A stretch of 64,000 bases of DNA from Rhizobiaceae bacterium (GTDB lineage Bacteria; Pseudomonadota; Alphaproteobacteria; Rhizobiales; Rhizobiaceae). Below, piece after piece: positions 28,893 to 37,353 of the stretch (position 1 is the stretch's first letter; each line of letters opens with the position of its first letter). A program made the translations under genes and the position numbers. Location: NCBI GenBank assembly GCA_017643495.1, contig JAEPNK010000001.1, positions 849,623 through 913,622 of the forward strand, in the 5' to 3' direction. Below the pieces are notes generated by a model that saw only the letters and a list, made by a program, of their open reading frames with translations, was not told where the DNA came from and searched no databases.

Positions 28893-29219
28893 TCAGCTTC
28901 CAAGGCGTTTGCGTAGCCTGCGGTCCGGTGAGCGTCCAAGCCACAGGAATACAAGGGCCAGTATGCCGAATACGAGCCAGCCCGGCATTTGCAATAGCGG
29001 AATGAAGATTCCGTTCCAGAGCCACGGCAAACCAAGCTTTCTTTCAATTCCCACCTGGAGATATTGAAGGCTTGTTGTGTTAACAGCAGCCCATTGTTGC
29101 CCAAGGGCTGTAAGGACAATTTTTGAATCTGCTATGGAACTCGTCAGATCCAGTATTGCCAGGATGACGCTGAGAGCAAGACAAACCAGTCCCAGCAGTT
29201 TTGATAAGAGTTTCAGCAT
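28893..29219 (-). CDS. Small hypothetical membrane protein
   Basis: A 108-residue protein with an N-terminal hydrophobic helix (about 2-25), an amphipathic middle region and a second helix (about 78-97) followed by a basic end (RSPDRRLRKRLGS). I do not know the family. It is upstream of msrA on the same strand, with 33 bases between, so the two may share a transcript. Confidence 0.65.
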   Translation of the reverse strand: MLKLLSKLLGLVCLALSVILAILDLTSSIADSKIVLTALGQQWAAVNTTSLQYLQVGIERKLGLPWLWNGIFIPLLQMPGWLVFGILALVFLWLGRSPDRRLRKRLGS

Positions 29220-29518
29220 GCGTTGCCTGCAAGGCCCTGTTTCACCATGACCTTATAGATAGGTCTGTTGAAGCGCTTTGACAATAAACGGAATTTCTCT
29301 CGTCCGAAGCTTTGTTAGCGCTTGATACTCGTGTGCATATTTGTATATTGCGGCTTCCTCGTGAACACAGGGTTCGTCAGCGCTAATTCTGTCTGGCAAT
29401 CCTCAAACAACGGGGAAAGTTTTCCGGGTAGTCAAAGGCACCATCCTTGTTTACAAGGCTGGAAAGAATGCCGAACTTCCCCGTCTGGGCGATATTTTCG
29501 TCCAGGTGATGAAACTGA
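29220..29518. other. Intergenic stretch before tRNA-Ser
   Basis: About 300 bases between the divergent small membrane protein and tRNA-Ser. It must hold the promoter of each. No gene, repeat or terminator is evident. Confidence 0.35.
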
Positions 29519-29608
29519 GGACAGGTGGCCGAGTGGTCGAAGGCGCACGCCTGGAACGCGTGTAGGCGGGCAACCGTCTCCAGGGTTCGAATCCCTGTCT
29601 GTCCGCCA
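29519..29608 (+). tRNA. tRNA-Ser (anticodon GGA)
   Basis: A 90-base tRNA with the long variable arm of class II. Acceptor GGACAGG pairs with TCTGTCC, the anticodon arm CACGC-CTGGAAC-GCGTG gives GGA (codons TCC/TCT), the T arm is CAGGG-TTCGAAT-CCCTG, and CCA is encoded. It marks the left border of the accessory island. Confidence 0.96.
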
Positions 29609-29710
29609 TTTCATCAATCTTAAATATTGAAATATATACCAAAACATATTTCATATATATTTTATCTCACCTACTATCCCACCATAAAGCTGTCTTGGCA
29701 ATTAGGCTAT

Positions 29711-30281
29711 TTACTTGAGGACGTTGGTGATGGATTTAGTGGTATCGACGATGGCGCCAGTGATATGCCAGAAAAGGAGCCGCTGGATCATGGTGCCTGG
29801 TTTGAGTTTAACAATATCGCCCGAGGCGATCGCCTCGTCCACTCCCTCATAGGTGACATCGTCACTACCGCAGAACCTGTAGCAGGGGGGCAGGGAAGAA
29901 CTTGACGTCGGGCTTGCGTCGATCGTACCGAACTCGTCGAGCGCATCGACGAAATAGCCCGCAAGATTTCACCGCAGATGGCTATCGGGAGCGTGCGCAG
30001 TTGGTCGTCATCCATATGGCCTTCGAGGCATTTCTAGCGATGCTCTTCGATCACCTTTTCTTTCGGGGGCCGCTCGTCCCGGGTGTTATCGCACAGAGTA
30101 AGGCTGAGTTTGGTTGTCCGGGTGGGGTTGGAATCGGTCACTTTGACGCCGGACCTTGCCTCGTGCGTTTTGATCCTCTGCTTGGCTGCATGGCGGTCAC
30201 ATTGAGCTCTTGGGCTGCTTCTATATCGGTGCCGGTTTCGTCAATTACTAACAGGCTATGGAGCTGACTGTAATCAAGCAT
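29711..30281 (-). pseudogene. Decayed LysR-family regulator, ArgP/LysG type
   Basis: No single frame is intact, but three consecutive minus-strand pieces match an ArgP/LysG-like regulator in order. First, from ATG at 30281, MLDYSQLHSLLVIDETG and IEAAQELNVTA form the start of the LysR HTH. Next, in another frame, QRIKTHEARSGVKV continues it and LPIAICGEIL begins the effector domain. Last, in a third frame, GYFVDALDEFG and then EAIASGDIVKLKPG end the protein, with TAA at 29711-29713. About 570 bases remain of an expected 900, so there is internal deletion as well as frameshift and a stop. The family match is from pattern memory. ArgP/LysG relatives control lysine or arginine exporters; no exporter is next to it. 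Confidence 0.6.
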
Positions 30282-31209
30282 TCAGATTGCCAAAGGAAGG
30301 GCCGGTGAATGGCGGAAGAGGCTGCAACACCATCCACCGGCCAGGTTGCCGCGAGTGCTTGGGAGGAAGCTAGCTCGGGCAGAGAGAATAGCTGAGGGTT
30401 ATCCACATATTCCAATAAATCCACTCTTGGTTGCAATGACAAATTTTGAGCATAAGAAATTTCTAAAGCAAGATGTCTGCCCAATGTGAAAATCCTCTTC
30501 AAGCGGAGACGATATTTTGTTCGTAGAGTCAAAAATGCAAGCGACCTAATCGTTATGCAGACATTTCTGTGGAACCACTTATAAGATGAAAAATAACCAA
30601 GTCGTTGTTTATTATATTTATATTTTCATCATGTGCGTCGATTCGCTCTTTTTTATTCCCACTTGATATGCCCGGTCAAAACGGGGTGTCTAGCTGAGGC
30701 AGTCCCTGTAACCGGCGTGTAGTGGGCGGCCATCACACTCCTTTGTCAACAATTCACTTGACTCCTGTATTATTCAAAGTTTACCAATAATTCAACATAT
30801 TCCACATTTGGAGGAAGGGATGGGGAAATATTCTGTTTGCAAGCTTGTGAGAACGCATCTCCAAGACGCGACTACTCACCTGCGGATTGAAAGCCGACCC
30901 GTCTCTTCAAGCCGTATTTTGGCGCACCTCCATGCTCTTTGGTGTGATCTCCATTCCGGGGGGGAGTCGTTCGTCCCAATAGTACCTTTGACAAAAGTCG
31001 GTCGGTCGCTGCGGTCGTTGACGGGGCTGAACCTCGGGCATCTGAGATCGTCGGGAAAGATCAAATCCGATCCCTCGCCGATAGGCAGTGTTCAAAGACC
31101 ACAAATGCTACGCAACCTTCGTGTTCAACCGCTTTTCGATAACGGGAAGCCGCAAGTGAACGGGTGTTGCTAGTCTTATGTCAAAGAACAATCCAACAGG
31201 AGGAATATC
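30282..31209. other. AT-rich gene-free stretch at the left end of the island
   Basis: Over 900 bases without a credible gene. The part from about 30540 to 30800 is markedly AT-rich against its surroundings. Frames at 30808-31173 (plus) and 30907-31104 (minus) are open but have no recognisable product. The last 60 bases carry the AGGAGGA ribosome site of the binding-protein gene, and the promoter of the 17-kb operon should lie here. Confidence 0.45.
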
Positions 31210-32772
31210 ATGAAATTTGACAGACGTACGTTCCTGAAGTCATCGGCCATGGCCGGTGTTGCAGCGAGCGGAGCCATGGTGAACGGAGCGTTTTTCTCAA
31301 GTCCGGCCTTTGCTCAATCCAACAAGGTCATCAATTTCCTTTCAGCTGAAAACCTGACCGGCAACTGGGATCCGACCTCCCACACAACGCTGGGCCAGAT
31401 CAATTTCGAGAGTTTCGTGTTCGGTTATCTTACACGAGCGCCGATGACGCCGGATAATCCTGACGAACTAGTCTTCGAGCTGGCCGAAAGCATGGAGCTT
31501 CTTGACGAGCATCGTCTGCAGTTCAAACTGCGCAAGGGTGTCAAATTCCACAACGGTGAACCCTTTACAGCTGCTGATGTGAAGGCGACATTCGAATATG
31601 CATCCAAGCCTGATCGGCCGGCTGCCTGGTATCCAGGTCAGGTTACGGTGGACGTGGTTGACGACCATACGGCGGTTGTGAACACCAAAGAGCATGGCTA
31701 TCCGGCCAGTCTATACTGGTTCCTTTCTGCATTCCTTCCCATCATGTCCAAGAAGGACATTGAAGGTGGAGCACTTTCTGCCACTCCGAATGGCACCGGT
31801 GCTTTCAAGTTTGTGAAGCAGGACGGCAATACCAGTGTTCTTGAGGCCAACCCGGATTTCATTCTTGGAGCGCCAAAAGTTCCCGGTATCAATATGACGT
31901 TTGTTGGCGATGCGACCACACGCATGTTGTCGCTTCTCTCCGGTGAAGCAGACATCATTGAGCGTCTTGAAGGCGAGCAAGTTGAAACCATCAAGGAGAA
32001 AACCGGATTCGTGATCAACGAGGCGGTTTCCGTTGAGAACAAATATCTCTGGTTTCGTTGTTCGAAAGAACCATTCAATGATCCACGTCTTCGCAAGGCC
32101 GTGGCTCATGCCATTGATCGTGATGTCATTCTTGAGATTATGGGCGTTTCCGGCACACCTTCCAATGCCTGGATCTCTCCGGTGAAGTTCGGCTATGTCG
32201 ATACACCGAATTATCCGGAATACAGCCCGGAAAAGTGTCAGGCGCTCCTAGCTGAAGCCGGCTTTCCAGGCGGTCAAGGTCTGCCGAAGCTCGAATATAT
32301 CACGTCCGTGGGCTTCTATCCGAAGACCAAGGAGTATGGTGAGATCATCACTGCGATGCTCCAAGAGCAGGGTTTCGACATTGAATACTCCGCCATGGAA
32401 ATTGCGGCATGGGCTGACCGCTTATATGACCGTCCAGGTGGCGGACCAGGCCATATGATCGATTGCGGGTGGGCAACAGGGTCACCGGAACCAGATCTGG
32501 TTCTTCGCACGCACTTCCACTCGTCTTCAAAACGCATATGCGGCATTGAGGATCCGGAGTTGGATTCGGTTCTCGATAAGGAAAGGAATGCAACTGATCC
32601 AGCGGTCCGCAAGAAGATTATTCAGGAAGAGCTCATGCCGATGCTGGCGGAGAAGGTTCCGGCTTTGAGTCTGTTCACCTCAGTCTTCATTCACGCAATG
32701 CGGGAGGATTTGAAGGGGCTTTATATCTACCCGAATGGTATGATCGACGCGTCCAAAGCAACAAACGCTTAG
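31210..32772 (+). CDS. ABC transporter substrate-binding protein, family 5 (Tat-exported)
   Basis: A 520-residue periplasmic binding protein of the oligopeptide/nickel (SBP_bac_5) family. The N-terminus, MKFDRRTFLKSSAMAG, has the twin-arginine motif R-R-T-F-L-K, and cleavage is near P-A-F-A-Q, so export is by Tat. Family blocks include FKLRKGVKFHNGEPFTAADV and PFNDPRLRKAVAHAIDRDVI. The ligand cannot be read from the sequence; relatives bind peptides, glycosides, opines and other compounds. AGGAGGA is seven bases upstream. It is the first gene of the operon, and a strong hairpin follows it. Confidence 0.93.
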   Translation: MKFDRRTFLKSSAMAGVAASGAMVNGAFFSSPAFAQSNKVINFLSAENLTGNWDPTSHTTLGQINFESFVFGYLTRAPMTPDNPDELVFELAESMELLDEHRLQFKLRKGVKFHNGEPFTAADVKATFEYASKPDRPAAWYPGQVTVDVVDDHTAVVNTKEHGYPASLYWFLSAFLPIMSKKDIEGGALSATPNGTGAFKFVKQDGNTSVLEANPDFILGAPKVPGINMTFVGDATTRMLSLLSGEADIIERLEGEQVETIKEKTGFVINEAVSVENKYLWFRCSKEPFNDPRLRKAVAHAIDRDVILEIMGVSGTPSNAWISPVKFGYVDTPNYPEYSPEKCQALLAEAGFPGGQGLPKLEYITSVGFYPKTKEYGEIITAMLQEQGFDIEYSAMEIAAWADRLYDRPGGGPGHMIDCGWATGSPEPDLVLRTHFHSSSKRICGIEDPELDSVLDKERNATDPAVRKKIIQEELMPMLAEKVPALSLFTSVFIHAMREDLKGLYIYPNGMIDASKATNA

Positions 32773-32787
32773 AACTCAGCAACTAAC

Positions 32788-32820
32788 GAAGGCCGAGCGG
32801 GGATGTCTGCTCGGCCTTCT
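32788..32820 (+). terminator. Intercistronic hairpin after the binding-protein gene
   Basis: An 11-bp perfect stem, GAAGGCCGAGC at 32788-32798 with GCTCGGCCTTC at 32809-32819, around a 10-base loop, followed only by a short T-rich stretch. It sits 16 bases after the stop and before the first permease. Such a hairpin usually stabilises the upstream message and lets binding protein exceed membrane components; partial termination is the alternative. Confidence 0.75.
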
Positions 32821-32835
32821 TACTAAACGAAAAGG

Positions 32836-33825
32836 GTGCCAGGTTTGTATTTGCTGAGCTTTCTAACACGCAGGTTATTCCAAGGGGCGATCGTCCTTCT
32901 AATCGTAACCTTTGCAATATTTACCCTGCTGCGGGTAGTTCCTGGTGATCCGGCTCGACTGATCGTCGGTGGCATGGCTCCCGATGAGGTCGTTGTCCAA
33001 AAGGCCGAAGAGCTTGGCCTTAATGATCCAATCCCGGTCCAATTCATCCGCTATCTCGGCGATCTGGCTCAGGGAGATTTGGGTAATTCATTCTTTCGAC
33101 CGAAAAGCGGGGCTACCGTTGGCGCTGCCGCCTTTGATGATCCTTCACGTGATGAACGGGCCGAGGTTCGCGATCTCATATTCGAACGGATTCCGTTGAC
33201 ACTTCAGCTTGCAGGACTTGCTGTTGTCTTCGCACTACTCATGTCATTTCCACTTGGCGTTGCGGCTGGCCTTAATCCAGGCAGGTGGCAGGACAAGTTG
33301 GCGTTCTTTACAGGGTCGGTCTTCGTCTCGATCCCGAATTTCTGGCTTGGGATTGTGTTGGCGCAATTGTTTTCCGTCCAACTCGGTATCCTCCCATCAC
33401 TTGGATACAAGGGCTTTGAATACACCATTTTGCCGGCCTTTGTTCTGGCCGTTGGTATCTCGCCCTTCATTATCAGGACACTGTCGGTTTCGATTGCAGG
33501 AGTGATGCAAGAGGAGTTCATCAATGTCGCACCCCTACGCGGACTACGCCGTGCGCGTATTGTTGCAGCTCATGCGATCCGAAATGCTTCCATCCCACTT
33601 CTCAACCTCTTTGGTATCCAACTCGGTTCTCTGTTGGGCGTACTGCTCGTCGTCGAGCTGATCTTTGACTATCCAGGGCTGGGGCGCCTTACAATCAATG
33701 CGGTGCTGCAACGCGACTTCCCGATCATTCAAGGTGTTGCGATTTTCATCAGTGCCGCATTCGTCTTCATCAACATCATCGTCGATCTTGCTGCCAGCTA
33801 CATCGATCCAAGGTTGGAGTATTAA
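32836..33825 (+). CDS. ABC transporter permease, DppB type
   Basis: A 329-residue inner-membrane subunit with six predicted helices. The N-terminal pattern LTRRLFQGAIVLLIVTFAIF then VVPGDPARLIVGG is typical of DppB/OppB. The EAA loop, FINVAPLRGLRRARIVAAHA, contacts the ATPase. The start is GTG at 32836; there is no strong ribosome site and a TTG a few codons on is possible. It lies one base before the next permease gene. Confidence 0.92.
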   Translation: MPGLYLLSFLTRRLFQGAIVLLIVTFAIFTLLRVVPGDPARLIVGGMAPDEVVVQKAEELGLNDPIPVQFIRYLGDLAQGDLGNSFFRPKSGATVGAAAFDDPSRDERAEVRDLIFERIPLTLQLAGLAVVFALLMSFPLGVAAGLNPGRWQDKLAFFTGSVFVSIPNFWLGIVLAQLFSVQLGILPSLGYKGFEYTILPAFVLAVGISPFIIRTLSVSIAGVMQEEFINVAPLRGLRRARIVAAHAIRNASIPLLNLFGIQLGSLLGVLLVVELIFDYPGLGRLTINAVLQRDFPIIQGVAIFISAAFVFINIIVDLAASYIDPRLEY

Positions 33826-33826
33826 G

Positions 33827-34747
33827 ATGACTGATACGACATCCACGTCCGCAACACCACAACTCACTCCGGCTGAACTGCGTACGCCAATGCAGAGAAT
33901 GCTGCGGGAGGCCTTGTCGCGGACCTCGTTCAAAGTTGGCTTTGGCATGTTCCTCGCCCTGTTATTCGGCGCCCTGATTTATCCGGAGATTTCTTCAATC
34001 GATCCGACCAAGATGGCGGTGCGATCGCGACACATTCCTCCATTGTTTCTCGGTGAGAAGTGGGTCTGGGCACATCCGCTCGGCACTGATCATCTTGGTC
34101 GTGATCTGCTACTGCGGTGTTTGGTGGGCCTCAGATATTCGGTGATGATCGGTATCTGCACTGTCATTCTGATGTTTGTGGTTGGCTGTGCCCTTGGCCT
34201 GATATCGGGCTTCAAGGGCAAGCTGACCGATACAATCATCATGCGCATCACCGATGCACAGTTATCGATTCCCATGATCATCCTGGCGATCACCATTCTG
34301 GGCATATCGCGCCCGACTGCGCCCGCAATCATTCTAGTTCTTGGGCTTGCCGGTTGGCCGCTCTATGCGCGGGTCGCGCGTTCTGCAGCGCTTGCCGAAA
34401 AGCGCAAGGAATACATCAAGGGCCAACGCGTTCTCGGAGCTTCTGATTGGCGCATTATCACCTTGTTTGTTGCGCCTGCTGTTTTGCCGCCGATCGCGTT
34501 CGTTGCGGTTCTTGACGTAGCCGCGATCATGATATTTGAGTCGATCTTGGGCTTCATCGGTCTTGGCATTCAGCCTCCGACACCGACTTTTGGCAACATC
34601 ATTGCTGACGGGCGAAAATATCTGATCAATTCATGGTGGATCGCCACCATGCCGGGCGTCTTCCTGCTGTTCACCCTGACCAGCCTGAACCTGATGGGTT
34701 CGGCAATGGAAAATGCACGTAACAACGTGCTGAAGGGGGCGGCGTAA
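33827..34747 (+). CDS. ABC transporter permease, DppC type
   Basis: A 306-residue partner permease. The segment HPLGTDHLGRDLLLRCLVGL is the DppC/OppC hallmark after the first helix, and the EAA loop is IKGQRVLGASDWRIITLFVAP. Five to six helices are visible. The ATG at 33827 directly follows the stop of the DppB-type gene; the frame is open upstream inside that gene, but that extension is a shadow. The TAA overlaps the ATPase ATG by one base. Confidence 0.92.
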   Translation: MTDTTSTSATPQLTPAELRTPMQRMLREALSRTSFKVGFGMFLALLFGALIYPEISSIDPTKMAVRSRHIPPLFLGEKWVWAHPLGTDHLGRDLLLRCLVGLRYSVMIGICTVILMFVVGCALGLISGFKGKLTDTIIMRITDAQLSIPMIILAITILGISRPTAPAIILVLGLAGWPLYARVARSAALAEKRKEYIKGQRVLGASDWRIITLFVAPAVLPPIAFVAVLDVAAIMIFESILGFIGLGIQPPTPTFGNIIADGRKYLINSWWIATMPGVFLLFTLTSLNLMGSAMENARNNVLKGAA

Positions 34748-36585
34748 TGGCGGACAACAATTCAATTCTTTCAGTACGAAACTTATCTGTTGGACTTGAG
34801 AAAGACCCGGATGCTCGCATCATCGACGACATTAGTTTTGATCTTGGTGGCGGCAAGGTGCTTGGCCTCATTGGAGAGGCCGGTTCGGGTAAGACAGTCC
34901 TTGCGCGTGCATTGATCAATGGCATCGGCTCCCCGTTGATCTATCGCGGAGGCGATGTCCACTATCAGGACAAGAACATCCTGACTATTCCGATCAATGA
35001 GCTGACCAAAATCCGAGGCAACAGCATTGGCTATATCGGGTCCAATCCAGCAGGTGCATTGGACCCCACCGTACCGATTGGCGGTCAGATCGTTGAGAAG
35101 CTTCGCTCGGTCAACCCAAGCATGTCCAGAAAGCAAGCAACGGATCGAGCATTAGAAGTTCTGACGGCGGTCCGTATTCCGTCCCCGGAAGTGCGGTTCC
35201 ACGAATATCCGTTTCAGTTTTCTGGCGGCATGATGCAGCGGGTGATGATCGTGGATGCGCTTGTCACCAATCCATCCGTGCTCATTGCTGATAACATTAC
35301 CCAAGCGTTGGATGTTACGGTCGCTGCTCAGATTATTCGTCTGATTCAGGACCTGCGTGATCAATTTTCAACGGCGATCCTTTTCATCTCTTCATCGCTG
35401 CCAGTCGTGGAAACGATTGCAGATGAAGTGATGGTCTTGCAGCAGGGCAAGATTGTCGAGCAGGCAACTCCGAAAGCCCTTATCACGAAACCCAAGCACG
35501 AATACACGAAGTCGCTGCTTTCTCGTCTTCCACGGATTTGGGGCAAGGATATCAAGGGACCAGATGCGGTCGAAACACCGAATTTAATGTCAGTTGAAGA
35601 CGTGCACCGAACCTATTATGTGCGCAAGAAAGGCACATTCCGGGACATGAATGCGGTGCAGGCGGTTCGTGGTGTTTCGCTCGACATCAGAGAAGGCGAA
35701 AACATTGGTGTTGTTGGTGAGTCGGGATGCGGAAAATCGACACTAACTCGATTGCTTGCCTGGCTCGAGGAACCGCAGACGGGGACGATCAAGTTTAACG
35801 GACAGGATTTGTCTGCACTTGATCAGAAAGAACTGACGAAGCTTCGCCAGCAGTTTCAGCTTCTTCTGCAGGACCCTTATAGTTCGCTGCCATCTCGTAT
35901 GTCCGTAGGCCGGATCATTGCCGAGCCACTTCTCATTCACGGGATTGCAGAAGGAACTAAGCTGAAAGAGCGCGTTCGTGCTGCCATGACAGAAGTTGGC
36001 CTGGACCCGTCGCTGGAGAACCAGCTTACGGTCGGATTGAGTGCAGGTCAAAGACAGAGGATCAACATCGCGCGAGCATTGGTGCTCGAACCCAAGCTCA
36101 TGATCCTTGACGAGACCCTTTCATCTCTCGACCAGGTGGAACAATCAAAACTCTTTGAGCTCTTTGACAAGCTCCAGAAGACGCACGGGTTCACCTACAT
36201 CTTCATCTCGCATGACATGGCTTTGGTGCGCAAAGTCTGTCACCGGGTTGCGGTTATGTATCTCGGCCGAATCGTCGAACTGGCCGAGAACAACACGCTT
36301 TTCGAGAACCCAGCTCATCCCTATTCAAGAGCGTTGCTCAGTGCTGTGCCAACCTTGGACGTGCATCCGTTCAAATCCGATGAATATCTTCTCGAAGGTG
36401 AGCCGCCCAGTCCTGTCCACATTCCACCTGGATGTTCATACCGGACACGCTGTCCTTTAGCCCTTGAAATTTGTAATCGAATTGACCCGAAGGCCACAAT
36501 GTTGGCCGGGGGAGGGCAGGTGTCTTGTCATTTGGTTGACCAGGACCAGCAAGCTCAATCCGAACAAGCTGCAACGGTTACTTGA
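34747..36585 (+). CDS. Fused double ABC ATPase with degenerate first half
   Basis: A 612-residue protein carrying both nucleotide-binding domains of the importer (DppD+DppF fusion). NBD1 (about 1-270) has Walker A GEAGSGKT and signature FSGGMMQR, but the Q-loop Gln is Ser99 (IGSNPAG), the Walker B Glu is Asn183 (LIADNITQALD) and the H-loop His is Ser216 (FISSSLP). NBD2 (about 275-600) keeps Walker A GESGCGKS, Q375 (LLLQDP), E456 (ILDETLSSLD) and H489 (FISHDM), with signature LSAGQRQR. So only NBD2 should hydrolyse ATP well. The C-terminus, with CSYRTRCPLALEIC, is the usual oligopeptide-transporter Cys-rich tail. Confidence 0.93.
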   Translation: MADNNSILSVRNLSVGLEKDPDARIIDDISFDLGGGKVLGLIGEAGSGKTVLARALINGIGSPLIYRGGDVHYQDKNILTIPINELTKIRGNSIGYIGSNPAGALDPTVPIGGQIVEKLRSVNPSMSRKQATDRALEVLTAVRIPSPEVRFHEYPFQFSGGMMQRVMIVDALVTNPSVLIADNITQALDVTVAAQIIRLIQDLRDQFSTAILFISSSLPVVETIADEVMVLQQGKIVEQATPKALITKPKHEYTKSLLSRLPRIWGKDIKGPDAVETPNLMSVEDVHRTYYVRKKGTFRDMNAVQAVRGVSLDIREGENIGVVGESGCGKSTLTRLLAWLEEPQTGTIKFNGQDLSALDQKELTKLRQQFQLLLQDPYSSLPSRMSVGRIIAEPLLIHGIAEGTKLKERVRAAMTEVGLDPSLENQLTVGLSAGQRQRINIARALVLEPKLMILDETLSSLDQVEQSKLFELFDKLQKTHGFTYIFISHDMALVRKVCHRVAVMYLGRIVELAENNTLFENPAHPYSRALLSAVPTLDVHPFKSDEYLLEGEPPSPVHIPPGCSYRTRCPLALEICNRIDPKATMLAGGGQVSCHLVDQDQQAQSEQAATVT

Positions 36586-36594
36586 GGTGTACAG

Positions 36595-37353
36595 ATGCTG
36601 AACGTACATAGACGCGAACATATACTTGATGGAATTTCGAAACATAACCGTGTTTCGGTCGTGGATATTGCTGACAAGTTTGATGTTTCTGGCGAAACCA
36701 TTCGCCGCGATCTGAAAGATCTTGAAAAGGAAGGCCTGCTGCGTCGTGTGAGAGGCGGGGCGATTGGACCGGCCGGTATTCGCGACGAACCGATCAATGA
36801 ACGGGTTCAAAAGGCCGCCAAAGAGAAGGGCATCATTGCGCAGCTTGCTGCAGAACTGATCTCAGATCACACATCCATATTTCTTCATATCGGATCAACA
36901 ACCGAAGCTCTTGCGCGGCAGCTTGGCCAATTTACCGACCTTAAGGTCTACACCAACTCCCTGAATATCGCGCAAATCGCCAAGGACTTCAGCGGTGTAA
37001 CTGTTCATGTTGCGCCGGGGCAAGTACGCCCGGTGGAATCCGACCTCGTTGGCTATGACACGATTTCCTACATCGAAGGCTATCTCTTCGATACTGCCTT
37101 TATGAGCGTCGCCGGGATCGATCTCGAACACGGCTTCATGGACTTTGAGGAAGATGAAGTGCGCGTGCGTCAGGCGGTAATCAAGTCTGCGCGCAACTCA
37201 GTGGTCATGGCGGATTCTTCCAAGTTCGGAAAAACCGCCAACATATATACGGCTCCCTTCGACGCCATTGATCGTTTTGTCACCGACCGAAAGCCGGACA
37301 CGGCGTTCCTGTCAAAGTTTAACCATGCCGGAACGGAAGTGATACATGGCTGA
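36595..37353 (+). CDS. DeoR-family transcriptional regulator
   Basis: A 252-residue regulator. The HTH is RVSVVDIADKFDVSGETIRRDLKDLEKEGLLRR, split here as VDIADKFDVSGETIRRDL and EKEGLLRRVRGGAI; the effector domain has IFLHIGSTTEALARQL, KVYTNSLNIAQI and VVMADSSKFGK, all typical. DeoR effectors are often phosphorylated metabolites, which fits the kinases coded downstream in the same operon. The gene lies nine bases after the ATPase and overlaps the next gene by eight, so it is probably an autoregulated local repressor. Confidence 0.93.
   Translation: MLNVHRREHILDGISKHNRVSVVDIADKFDVSGETIRRDLKDLEKEGLLRRVRGGAIGPAGIRDEPINERVQKAAKEKGIIAQLAAELISDHTSIFLHIGSTTEALARQLGQFTDLKVYTNSLNIAQIAKDFSGVTVHVAPGQVRPVESDLVGYDTISYIEGYLFDTAFMSVAGIDLEHGFMDFEEDEVRVRQAVIKSARNSVVMADSSKFGKTANIYTAPFDAIDRFVTDRKPDTAFLSKFNHAGTEVIHG

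Noticed and set aside
30248-30532. Minus-strand frame of 94 codons next to the LysR remnant
   Set aside because: No family signal or ribosome site; overlaps the start of the LysR pseudogene in another frame.
30808-31173. Plus-strand frame of 121 codons upstream of the binding protein
   Set aside because: Has a purine-rich site before it, but the product is unlike any protein I know and the region also has open frames on the other strand; left as unresolved DNA.
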